Both the position numbers and the translations under genes were made by a program. From Ruminiclostridium sp. (GTDB lineage Bacteria; Bacillota_A; Clostridia; Oscillospirales; Oscillospiraceae), in assembly GCA_017521345.1 (NCBI GenBank), contig JAFXCU010000082.1:1-6610 (forward strand): 6,610 bases of DNA, in the 5' to 3' direction. The notes under the pieces are model-generated. The model worked only from the letters and a program-made list of their open reading frames with translations, searched no databases and was not told the DNA's origin. Shown here piece after piece: positions 1 to 6,610 of this stretch (its first letter is position 1; each line of letters starts with the position of its first letter).

Positions 1-63
1 CAGCTGTCCAAGGCCCTCCAGGCCGCTCTGAAGGAAGAGGAAAAGCGGAAGAACGCAGAATAA
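1..63 (+). CDS. C-terminal end of an unidentified protein (partial)
   Basis: Only the last 20 codons and a TAA stop (61-63) are visible. The frame read from base 1 gives a tail ending KEEEKRKNAE, rich in Lys and Glu and probably helical or disordered. The frame choice rests on the TAA being followed after three bases by a perfect intrinsic terminator. Another forward frame also runs open through this short stretch, so the call is moderate. The gene converges on the leftward gene cluster that fills the rest of the window. The tail is too short and too low in complexity to name a family. Confidence 0.6.
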   Translation, partial: QLSKALQAALKEEEKRKNAE

Positions 64-66
64 GCC

Positions 67-98
67 AAACTCCCGAGACAAAAGTCTCGGGAGTTTTT
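67..98 (+). terminator. Rho-independent terminator of the + strand gene
   Basis: A perfect 13-bp inverted repeat (67-79 with 84-96) encloses an AAAA loop, and the right arm runs into five T residues (94-98). The core of the stem is CTCCCGAGAC/GTCTCGGGAG. It starts three bases after the TAA of the + strand gene. Read leftward, the hairpin is the same but is followed by only three T residues, so it could also act as a weak backstop for the opposing - strand transcripts. Confidence 0.93.
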
Positions 99-104
99 AG
101 ATAT

Positions 105-212
105 AAGGCCCCCTCCGGGAGGGGGCTGTCAGCGAAGCTGACTGGGGGAGAATGCGAGAGACTCCCTCCGTCACGGCTTCGCCGTGCCACCTCCCTCTAG
201 GAGGGAGGCTTA
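105..212. repeat. Compound palindromic intergenic repeat (REP/MITE-like)
   Basis: About 108 bp made almost entirely of nested hairpins. The outer left hairpin pairs 108-115 with 119-126, followed by 128-133 with 137-142 (GTCAGC/GCTGAC). A central G-rich/C-rich pairing joins 144-150 with 162-168. Then come 172-177 with 181-186 (CACGGC/GCCGTG) and an outer right hairpin of 190-197 with 201-208. The two ends are also imperfect inverted copies of each other (AAGGCC-CCTCC against the complement of GGAGGGAGGCTT). It lies between two convergent genes and encodes nothing convincing. I recall similar CTCCCTCC...CTTCGCC...CCTCCCTC elements as dispersed repeats in gut Clostridia, but copy number cannot be seen from one copy. 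Confidence 0.75.
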
Positions 213-223
213 GGAAAACTCTA

Positions 224-514
224 TCAGAAGTCTTCCTTTTTCAGTTTCTTGATGGTCCGTTTCACCGAGGTCTTTGCCTGCTCCCAATCAGAGGGGCGGT
301 TGGGGTCGGGCCGTCGGGCCAGAATGAGGTGACAGCAGGGACAGTAATGGGCGGGGAGATAGCAGCCATGGACCATGCGTTCCTTGAGGGTGCTGGCATC
401 TACGCTGAACGCAGGATATTCAACCATGGAGCCGGTTTTATTTGGAGTGAAGTAGAGAGTCTGTCCTCTCAGAAATCCCTCGTTCATGTATTCGCCGCAA
501 TCAGGACAGCGCAT
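224..514 (-). CDS. Small zinc-ribbon protein, DUF6487-like
   Basis: A 96-residue protein beginning MRCPDCGEYMNEGF. It carries CPDC at residues 3-6 and CPCC at 58-61, a typical four-cysteine zinc-ribbon arrangement, with a further Cys at 51 and a basic C-terminal tail (KRTIKKLKKEDF). The pattern (CPxCG, then a gap containing an aromatic-Thr-Pro motif, then a CPxC pair) resembles the DUF6487 family of short proteins as I remember it. No biochemical function is known to me. The ATG at 514 is chosen because AGGTGAG sits about five bases upstream. The frame is open up to a TTG at 568, but that start has no good ribosome binding site and would put 18 non-family residues ahead of the first CxxC. It is the last gene of the leftward cluster, 57 bp after the MreB-like gene, and its ribosome binding site lies inside a hairpin. 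Confidence 0.8.
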   Translation of the reverse strand: MRCPDCGEYMNEGFLRGQTLYFTPNKTGSMVEYPAFSVDASTLKERMVHGCYLPAHYCPCCHLILARRPDPNRPSDWEQAKTSVKRTIKKLKKEDF

Positions 515-520
515 GATTCT

Positions 521-562
521 CACCTGTCTTTCTGCCTCCAGTATGCCATAGAAAGGCAGGTG
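521..562 (-). promoter_or_regulatory. Hairpin enclosing the zinc-ribbon gene's ribosome binding site
   Basis: On the - strand, CACCTGCCTTTC (562-551) faces GAAAGACAGGTG (532-521). Eleven of twelve positions pair, with one C-A mismatch and an 18-base loop. The 3' arm contains the AGGTG of the Shine-Dalgarno sequence of the gene starting at 514, so the folded mRNA would hide the ribosome site. The 5' arm begins 9 bases after the stop codon of the MreB-like gene, so ribosomes finishing that gene could disrupt the hairpin. The pairing is seen in the sequence. The regulatory role is inferred. Confidence 0.5.
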
Positions 563-571
563 GCGCAAGGC

Positions 572-1570
572 TTATCTCTGTTTTGCCAGGTCCAGAGGTC
601 CGTCCTTTCGCTGGTTCAGGTGGGGGAGGGTGGCCTCCAACCCCTGGATGACGCACAGCTCTGGGTCGGGGGCCACCCTGGCGGGAATGCCCACGGCCTG
701 GAAGATGGCCTCGGCCAGGCCGGGCAGGAGACTGCCCCCGCCGGTGAGGAGGATCCCATTTTCTTTTACATCCTGAGCCAGCTCCGGCGGGGTCTTTTCC
801 AGGAGGGCTTGGATGGCGGATGTGATTTCAGTCACCACCGGCTGAAAGGCGTTGGCGGCCAGGGCGGCGGTCAGGTCCATTTCCTGGGGCAGACCGGTGG
901 TGAGGCACTGACCTTTTACGGTCATTGCCCCTTCCGGTTCCAGGGTCTCCTTGATGGTCCGGGCGGTCTGCCGCCCCAGCACCAGGCTGTGATCCCGGCG
1001 GACAGCCTGGATGAGGGCCTCCTCCAGCTTGTCCCCGGCGGCGGGGATGCACACCGAGGCCATCACCCGGCCCATGGCCAGGACGACTCCGTCGGTGACC
1101 CCGGCCCCGATGGTCACCACCAGCTGGCCCTTCGGCCCCTCCACTTCCAGCCCTGCTCCCAGGGCGGCGGCCAGGGGAGCTTCCATGAGAAAGACCTTCC
1201 CGGCTCCGGCCTGAAGGGCGGCTTCCAGGAGGGCCCGCTCCTCCACCGGGGAGATCCCCGTGGGCACCGACAGCAGGAGCCGGGGCTTTCCCAGGCACCG
1301 ACCCAGCCCCTTTTTCCAAAAGGTGTGAAGCATGGCCTGGACCACCCCGCTGTCTGCTGCGGCGCCATGCTGAATGGGCCGGAGGGCGGTATACCCGCCG
1401 GGGGTCCGGTCCAGCAGCTCCCGGGCGGCCTGTCCCATGGCCAGGACCTGGCCGGTCTGCCGGTCTGCCGCTGCCAGGCTGGGCTCCCGGAGGACCACTC
1501 CCTGTCCGCTCACTGCCCCCTGGACCGTGGCGGTCCCCAGGTCCAGGGCCATGTCTCGATGCAATCCCAT
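572..1570 (-). CDS. MreB/Mbl-family actin-like protein (divergent)
   Basis: A 332-residue protein, close to the usual MreB length (about 335-345). MreB proteins are ATP-binding bacterial actins that polymerise on the inner face of the membrane and guide cell-wall synthesis. Family landmarks run the full length: phosphate-1 loop DLGTA (10-14), DRTPGGYTALRPIQHG (54-69), LLSVPTGISPVEERALLEAA (99-118), MEAPLAAALGAG (129-140), phosphate-2 loop TIGAGVTD (153-160), LEKTPPELA (257-265) and the adenosine loop LTGGGSLLPGL (275-285). Two positions depart from the family as I know it. The Asp of the phosphate-2 motif (DIGGGT) is Thr153, and the second acid of the IEEP motif is Ala131. This looks like a paralogue with altered ATP handling, not the main MreB. 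No mreC or mreD follows. The ATG at 1570 has AAAGGA about 9 bases upstream. A hairpin terminator separates the gene from comF. Confidence 0.85.
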   Translation of the reverse strand: MGLHRDMALDLGTATVQGAVSGQGVVLREPSLAAADRQTGQVLAMGQAARELLDRTPGGYTALRPIQHGAAADSGVVQAMLHTFWKKGLGRCLGKPRLLLSVPTGISPVEERALLEAALQAGAGKVFLMEAPLAAALGAGLEVEGPKGQLVVTIGAGVTDGVVLAMGRVMASVCIPAAGDKLEEALIQAVRRDHSLVLGRQTARTIKETLEPEGAMTVKGQCLTTGLPQEMDLTAALAANAFQPVVTEITSAIQALLEKTPPELAQDVKENGILLTGGGSLLPGLAEAIFQAVGIPARVAPDPELCVIQGLEATLPHLNQRKDGPLDLAKQR

Positions 1571-1610
1571 ATCCCTCGTCCTTTCGTCTTCAAATCAGGA
1601 CAAGCATACA

Positions 1611-1653
1611 ACAAAGAGAAAGAGCCTTTCCCTCGAATGGTGGGGAAAGGCTC
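1611..1653 (-). terminator. Intrinsic terminator or attenuator after comF
   Basis: A perfect 11-bp stem (1622-1632 with 1643-1653; arms GAGCCTTTCCC and GGGAAAGGCTC) with a 10-base loop. On the - strand it is followed by a T-rich but interrupted tract, TTTCTCTTTGT (1621-1611). It begins 5 bases after the comF stop codon and ends 40 bases before the MreB-like start, so it probably ends the recD2-comF transcript, fully or in part. The imperfect T tract leaves room for read-through. I see no convincing promoter between it and 1570. Confidence 0.65.
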
Positions 1654-1658
1654 CTGTT

Positions 1659-2321
1659 TTATCTGTCTTTTGGGGTCCGGCAGAAGGCGGCGGCCACCAC
1701 CTGGCTGGCTCCGGCCTGGCGCAGGGTCCTTGCACCCTCCTCCAGGGTGGCGCCGGTGGTGAGGATGTCGTCGATGACCAGCACCCGTTTGCCCTGAACC
1801 AGCTCTGGATTGGGTACGGCATAGACCCCGGCCACGTTGGTTTTCCGTTTCCGGCCGTCCGGTAAAGAGGACTGAGCGGGGGTGTTTTTGGTCTTGGTCA
1901 GCAGCTGGACGGCCTGGGTGCCCAGAGCCTTGGCGGTCTCCTCTGCCAGAAGTCGGGCCTGGTCGTAGCCACGCTTTTTCAGGGTAGCCTCGGACACGGG
2001 CATCCAGGTGATGCAGTCATAGGCTCCAGGCAGGAAGAAGCGGATCTGTTTGGCCAGCACCGGGCCGAAGGCCTTGGCGTGGCCGGGATGGTTCTGGAAC
2101 TTGAACCGGCTGACCTCGGTCCGAAGAGGCTCCCGGTACCAGGCGGCGCAGACGCACCGGGAATACTCCGTGCCGGGGAAGAGGGCCTGGGGACCGGTAA
2201 GCCAGAAGTCGGCCTCCTGACACTTTCGGCAGGGGTCCAACCCGGCCTTGTCCAGGAGAGAGCCGCAGAACTTGCACCGAGGCGGGAAGAGGATATCCAA
2301 CACAGAATCCCAGATGGCCAT
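1659..2321 (-). CDS. comF: ComF family protein (phosphoribosyltransferase fold)
   Basis: A 220-residue ComF/ComFC-type protein. The family is needed for DNA uptake during natural transformation in several bacteria, acting in the cytoplasm on incoming single-stranded DNA. The N-terminus has a four-cysteine zinc finger (Cys16, Cys19, Cys31, Cys34) after the characteristic LDILFPPRC. The C-terminal half is a type I phosphoribosyltransferase domain: the family motif KKRGYDQARLLA (115-126) and the phosphoribosyl-pyrophosphate loop VLVIDDILTTGATL (180-193). Length and motif order are normal and no defect is seen. The ATG at 2321 lies 4 bases after the recD2 stop, and its ribosome site AAAGGGGTG overlaps the end of recD2, so the two are translationally coupled. 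Whether the organism is transformable cannot be judged here. ComF is also found in many bacteria not known to be competent. Confidence 0.95.
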   Translation of the reverse strand: MAIWDSVLDILFPPRCKFCGSLLDKAGLDPCRKCQEADFWLTGPQALFPGTEYSRCVCAAWYREPLRTEVSRFKFQNHPGHAKAFGPVLAKQIRFFLPGAYDCITWMPVSEATLKKRGYDQARLLAEETAKALGTQAVQLLTKTKNTPAQSSLPDGRKRKTNVAGVYAVPNPELVQGKRVLVIDDILTTGATLEEGARTLRQAGASQVVAAAFCRTPKDR

Positions 2322-2325
2322 GGAA

Positions 2326-4542
2326 TCACCCCTTTGCCAATCTGGCCCGCAGGCCGCTGTACCGCCGCTGCTGGCGGTCGTTGGCGGCCATCCGGGCCAC
2401 CACCTGGTCGTCGCCCACCAGGATGAGAAGCTCCTTGGCCCGGGTCATGGCGGTGTACAGGACGCCGCGGGTGAGGAGCATGGGGGCGGCGTCCACAGCG
2501 GAGAGGATGACCGCCCGGTACTCGCTGCCCTGGGCCTTATGGACGGTGATGGCGTAGGCCGGCTCCAGCTGGCTCACCATGTCGGGGGTGTACTCTGCCC
2601 GGTGGCCGTCGAAGTCCACGGTGATCACCCCGCTGTGGGGGTCGATGGCCTCTACCTGGCCGATGTCGCCGTTGAAGATGCCCATACCCACCCCGGAGCC
2701 GTCGGTCTCCTCCCACAGGACGTCGTAGTTGTTTTTCACCTGCATGACCCGGTCTCCCACCCGGTACAGGGCGGGGCCGTAGGCCTTTTCGGTCTTGCTG
2801 GGGGCAGGAGGGTTCACTGCCGCCTGGAGGGCCCGGTTCAGGGAGTTGGTACCAGCCGTCCCCTTCCGGGTGGGGGAGAGGACCTGGATCTGGTCAGGAG
2901 AAATGCCCATGTTTTTGGGCAGGCGGGTCTGGCAGAGCTCCACGATGGTCTCCACGGCGGACTCCGGGTTCAGCCGCCGCAGGAAGAAGAAGTCCCCGGC
3001 GGGGTCGTTGATGAGAACGGGGCAGTTGCCCTGGTCCACCTCCCGGGCGCCCCGGATGATGGCTGAGGCGGCGGCCTGACGGAAGATCTCGGTGAGCCGC
3101 AGGGTGGGCAGCCGCTGGGATCGGAGCAGGTCGGACAGCAGGTTGCCCGGACCCACCGAGGGGAGCTGGTGAGGGTCGCCCACCAGCACCAGGCGGCAGC
3201 CTCCAGGCAGGGCGGCCAGGAGGGCCTGCATGAGAACGATGTCCACCATGGAGGCCTCGTCCAGGATGACGGCGTCGGTGTCCAGGGGGTCCCGCTCATT
3301 GTGGGCGAAGGACAGGCCGCCGCTGGCCGAGTCGTACCGGGTCTCCAGCAGCCGGTGGATGGTGGAGGCTTCGGCGCCGCAGGTCTCGGATAAGCGCTTG
3401 GCCGCCCGGCCCGTGGGGGCGGTGAGGGCGGTGCGCAGGTGTAAGTGGTCGAAGAGGGCCAGAATGCCTCGGAGGGATGTGGTCTTGCCGGTGCCGGGGC
3501 CGCCGGTGAGGAGCATCACCTGCTGACGGGCGGCGGTTTTCACGGCCTCCACCTGGAGGGGGGCGTAGGTGATGCCCTGCTCCCGCTGGATCCGGTCGAT
3601 GAGCCGGTCCAGGTCGTCGGGAGGACAGAGTTCCTCCCCCTCCATGGACAAAAGCTGGTTGGCCACATAGGTTTCGCAGTCGTAGAGCTTGCTCAGGTAG
3701 CAGGCATCCTGGCCGGCGATATCCTCCCGGATGATCTTATGTCGGTCCAGCAGGCCCTCCATCACAGGTTCCAGATCCTCTTCGGACGTCCCCAGCAGCT
3801 TGGCGGCGGCAGGCAGGAGCTTGCCGTAGGGCAGGAACACATGGCCGTTATCCAGATTGTGGGACAGGGTGTACAGGAGACCGGCCTCCAGCCGGAGGGG
3901 GTCATTGGCCTCGATGCCCACGGAGAGAGCCAGCTTGTCCGCCGTGGGGAAGGGGACGAAGAGGGGTTCGTCCACCAGAAGGTAGGGGTCTGCCTTGATG
4001 ACCGTCAGGGCCATGTCCCCGTACCGGCGGTACAGGGGCATGCCGATCTGGAGGGGCAGGTCGTGGGCAGAGAGAAAGTCCAGCAGGCGGCGCATGGCCA
4101 GCTGCATGCACAGGGACTGGCGGATGGTCTCTGCCCGCTTGGGGGAGATGCCCTTGATCTTGGTCAGCTCCTGAGGGCTCTCCTCGATGACCGTCAAAAC
4201 GTCCTCGCCAAAGGTATCCACCAACCGGCGGGCGGTGGCGATGCCCACCCCCTTGATGGCCCCGGAGGCCAGGTATTCCAGAACGGCCTTTTCTCCCACG
4301 GGCATCCGCCGCTCCACCACCTCGGCCTGGAGCTGTTCCCCATATGTACTGTGGCGCTTCCACTGGCCGTGGACGGCCAGACCCTCGCCGGGGCTGATGC
4401 CGGGCATGGTGCCCACCACCGTCACCTCGTCCCCGTCGGGGGTGTCCAGGCGCAGGATGGTATAGCCGTTCTCCTCATTGCGGTAGATGACCGAGGAGAC
4501 GGTTCCTTCCAGAAAGATCAGTTCAGAGGGTGCAGCAGTCAT
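2326..4542 (-). CDS. recD2: RecD2 family ATP-dependent DNA helicase (YrrC-like)
   Basis: A 738-residue superfamily 1B helicase of the stand-alone RecD2 type, which unwinds DNA 5'-3' and acts in repair and replication-fork maintenance without RecBC. The N-terminus (about 9-85) matches the RecD2 OB-like domain (LEGTVSSVIYRNEENGYTIL). Helix-hairpin-helix repeats follow at about 90-145 (IKGVGIATARRLVDTFGED, IKGISPKRAETI). The helicase core shows Walker A GGPGTGKTT (347-355), motif Ia APTGRAAKRL (375-384), Walker B ILDEASMVD (426-434), motif III LVGDPHQLPSVGPGNLL (453-469), LTEIFRQ (483-489), AITVHKAQGSEY (664-675) and the arginine-containing YTAMTRAKELL (696-706). All are intact. The frame stays open upstream to 4848, but those residues are Ser/Pro/Arg-rich and unlike the family. 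The ATG at 4542 has AAGGAAGG 8 bases upstream. The start overlaps the preceding small gene by 20 bases. Confidence 0.95.
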   Translation of the reverse strand: MTAAPSELIFLEGTVSSVIYRNEENGYTILRLDTPDGDEVTVVGTMPGISPGEGLAVHGQWKRHSTYGEQLQAEVVERRMPVGEKAVLEYLASGAIKGVGIATARRLVDTFGEDVLTVIEESPQELTKIKGISPKRAETIRQSLCMQLAMRRLLDFLSAHDLPLQIGMPLYRRYGDMALTVIKADPYLLVDEPLFVPFPTADKLALSVGIEANDPLRLEAGLLYTLSHNLDNGHVFLPYGKLLPAAAKLLGTSEEDLEPVMEGLLDRHKIIREDIAGQDACYLSKLYDCETYVANQLLSMEGEELCPPDDLDRLIDRIQREQGITYAPLQVEAVKTAARQQVMLLTGGPGTGKTTSLRGILALFDHLHLRTALTAPTGRAAKRLSETCGAEASTIHRLLETRYDSASGGLSFAHNERDPLDTDAVILDEASMVDIVLMQALLAALPGGCRLVLVGDPHQLPSVGPGNLLSDLLRSQRLPTLRLTEIFRQAAASAIIRGAREVDQGNCPVLINDPAGDFFFLRRLNPESAVETIVELCQTRLPKNMGISPDQIQVLSPTRKGTAGTNSLNRALQAAVNPPAPSKTEKAYGPALYRVGDRVMQVKNNYDVLWEETDGSGVGMGIFNGDIGQVEAIDPHSGVITVDFDGHRAEYTPDMVSQLEPAYAITVHKAQGSEYRAVILSAVDAAPMLLTRGVLYTAMTRAKELLILVGDDQVVARMAANDRQQRRYSGLRARLAKG
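2327..2335 (-). promoter_or_regulatory. comF ribosome binding site inside the recD2 3' end
   Basis: On the - strand AAAGGGGTG lies 5 bases before the comF ATG. It covers the last two codons of recD2 (Lys-Gly) and the first two bases of its TGA stop. Ribosomes ending recD2 would therefore sit on the comF initiation site, which indicates translational coupling. Confidence 0.7.
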
Positions 4543-4885
4543 GGGCGTCCTTCCTTTGCAGGATGAGTGTGGCCTCTTCCGCCGGGCAGAAGAGGAGGGT
4601 GGGCTCCTTTCGGAGCAGGGCGGACAGGGTCTCCTGTCCGGCGGGGGTGAGTCCGGCGTCCACCACCAGAATGGTAAAAGCCGACAGCTTTTCCTCCTGG
4701 AGCCACAGCAGGTGGCGGAGGGTATGCTCCAGTCCGTCCCCATCCCCCGATGCGGGCAGAACGGCGAAGACCGGAACGGTTCCCCGCTGACTGGGGTGGA
4801 GAAGGCGGAAGAGGAGCTTGCGGTCAAGGGTAAAGAGCAGGGCGGCACAGAGGACCGCCAGCAGGATCTCCACAGCCAGGGTCAT
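4523..4885 (-). CDS. Small membrane-anchored protein of unknown function upstream of recD2
   Basis: A 120-residue protein. Residues 2-19 form one hydrophobic segment (LAVEILLAVLCAALLF) followed by basic residues, suggesting an N-terminal membrane anchor with the rest in the cytoplasm. The soluble part alternates hydrophobic strands and helices: VPVFAVLPASGDGDGLEHTL (37-56), then FTILVVDAGLTPAGQETLSA (69-88). That order loosely recalls the first part of a family 2 glycosyltransferase nucleotide-binding fold, but no DxD or catalytic region follows and the protein is too short to be an enzyme of that family. I do not recognise a named family. The ATG at 4885 is preceded by a near-perfect GGAGGTG five bases upstream (4897-4891), good evidence that it is translated. 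Its stop lies 20 bases inside recD2, so the two genes are co-expressed. No promoter is clear in the 158-bp gap from uvrA. Confidence 0.75.
   Translation of the reverse strand: MTLAVEILLAVLCAALLFTLDRKLLFRLLHPSQRGTVPVFAVLPASGDGDGLEHTLRHLLWLQEEKLSAFTILVVDAGLTPAGQETLSALLRKEPTLLFCPAEEATLILQRKDAHDCCTL
4548..4557 (-). promoter_or_regulatory. recD2 ribosome binding site that fixes its start
   Basis: On the - strand AAAGGAAGGA precedes the ATG at 4542 by 5 bases and lies inside the coding region of the small membrane protein. It supports the 738-residue RecD2 over the 840-residue open frame, whose extra N-terminus is simply the small gene read in another frame. Confidence 0.7.
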
Positions 4886-4944
4886 AGAAACACCTCCGGG
4901 GTATTCTATGATGGGGTACGGCGGGGTGTGCTTCGACGGTGGAG

Positions 4945-5016
4945 TGGGCCGATGTGGTCATCGGCCCCTACGAGCGGGGAACTATGCCTGTAGGGGCGGA
5001 TGACCACATCCGCCCG
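4945..5016. repeat. Double-hairpin intergenic repeat (GGATGTGGTCATCC type)
   Basis: Two hairpins in inverted orientation. The left one pairs 4946-4953 with 4960-4967 around GTGGTC; the right one pairs 4994-5001 with 5008-5015 around GACCAC. The whole left arm (4946-4971) is also the inverted complement of the right arm (4990-5015), with only two mismatches in 26 positions and a 17-18 base spacer, so the element can fold either as two short hairpins or as one long one. It lies 28 bases after the uvrA stop and 59 bases before the next start, encodes nothing, and has no T tract after it. It may stabilise the uvrA mRNA end or be a dispersed repeat. I recall TAGGGGCGGATG...CATCCGCCC elements as frequent in Oscillospiraceae genomes. 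Confidence 0.75.
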
Positions 5017-5043
5017 GAAACGTGGCAGACAGCACAGCGTTTG

Positions 5044-6610
<1,567 letters not shown>

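Noticed and set aside
515..568. An upstream TTG start for the zinc-ribbon gene.
   Set aside because: There is no ribosome site before the TTG, whereas the ATG at 514 has AGGTGAG at the right distance and begins directly before the first CxxC.
152..1762. A 536-codon open frame on the + strand, antisense to the zinc-ribbon and MreB-like genes.
   Set aside because: Its protein is Gly/Pro/His/Gln-rich with no recognisable domain, it starts inside a repeat, and the opposite strand encodes clear protein families. It is a by-product of GC-rich codon use.
3445..4566. A 373-codon + strand open frame antisense to recD2, and similar ones at 2248-3066 and 4939-5625.
   Set aside because: These mirror RecD2 and UvrA codons, show biased low-complexity composition and have no supporting ribosome site or family.
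4543..4848. A 102-residue N-terminal extension of RecD2.
   Set aside because: It is Ser/Pro/Arg-rich, unlike RecD2, and is the small membrane gene read in another frame. The ATG at 4542 has a good ribosome site and gives normal family length.
4903..4908. TAGAAT on the - strand as a -10 promoter box for the small membrane gene.
   Set aside because: There is no matching -35 box about 17 bases upstream, and the implied transcription start would fall inside the Shine-Dalgarno sequence.
4945..5016. The double hairpin as an intrinsic terminator for uvrA.
   Set aside because: Neither hairpin is followed by a T tract on the - strand, so a classical terminator is not supported.

Overview
This window looks like a piece of a GC-rich Firmicutes chromosome, most likely an Oscillospiraceae-type gut Clostridium (Flavonifractor, Lawsonibacter, Intestinimonas or a relative). 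That placement is an inference. It rests on the GC-rich codon use, the strong AGGAGG-type ribosome binding sites, the protein families (RecD2, ComF, MreB-like, UvrA) and two intergenic palindromic repeats of a kind I recall from such genomes. No database was consulted.

Layout: a partial gene on the + strand ends at 63 and is closed by a strong intrinsic terminator (67-98). Every other supported gene is on the - strand and is read from right to left. In transcription order these are: the 3' half of uvrA (excision repair ATPase, entering from the right edge); a 158-bp gap holding a double-hairpin repeat; a small gene of unknown function for a membrane-anchored protein, which overlaps the next gene; recD2 (5'-3' DNA helicase); comF (phosphoribosyltransferase-fold DNA-uptake protein) four bases after recD2; a hairpin with a T-rich tail that probably terminates or attenuates transcription; a divergent MreB-family actin-like gene; and a small zinc-ribbon gene whose ribosome binding site lies in a predicted hairpin. 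A second, compound palindromic repeat (105-212) separates this last gene from the convergent + strand gene. Coding density is high and no gap exceeds 300 bp.

The small membrane gene, recD2 and comF form one translationally coupled unit (20-nt overlap, then a 4-nt gap). With uvrA just upstream, the theme is DNA repair and DNA processing. The MreB-like and zinc-ribbon genes may be transcribed by read-through or from their own promoter. I found no clear promoter for them.

I see no mobile element, CRISPR array, RNA gene or obvious new multi-gene system. The points most worth following up are: an MreB-family protein that has lost a normally invariant phosphate-binding aspartate; a repeat whose two arms differ only by a compensated base pair; a hairpin that sequesters a ribosome binding site; and the uncharacterised membrane protein coupled to RecD2.
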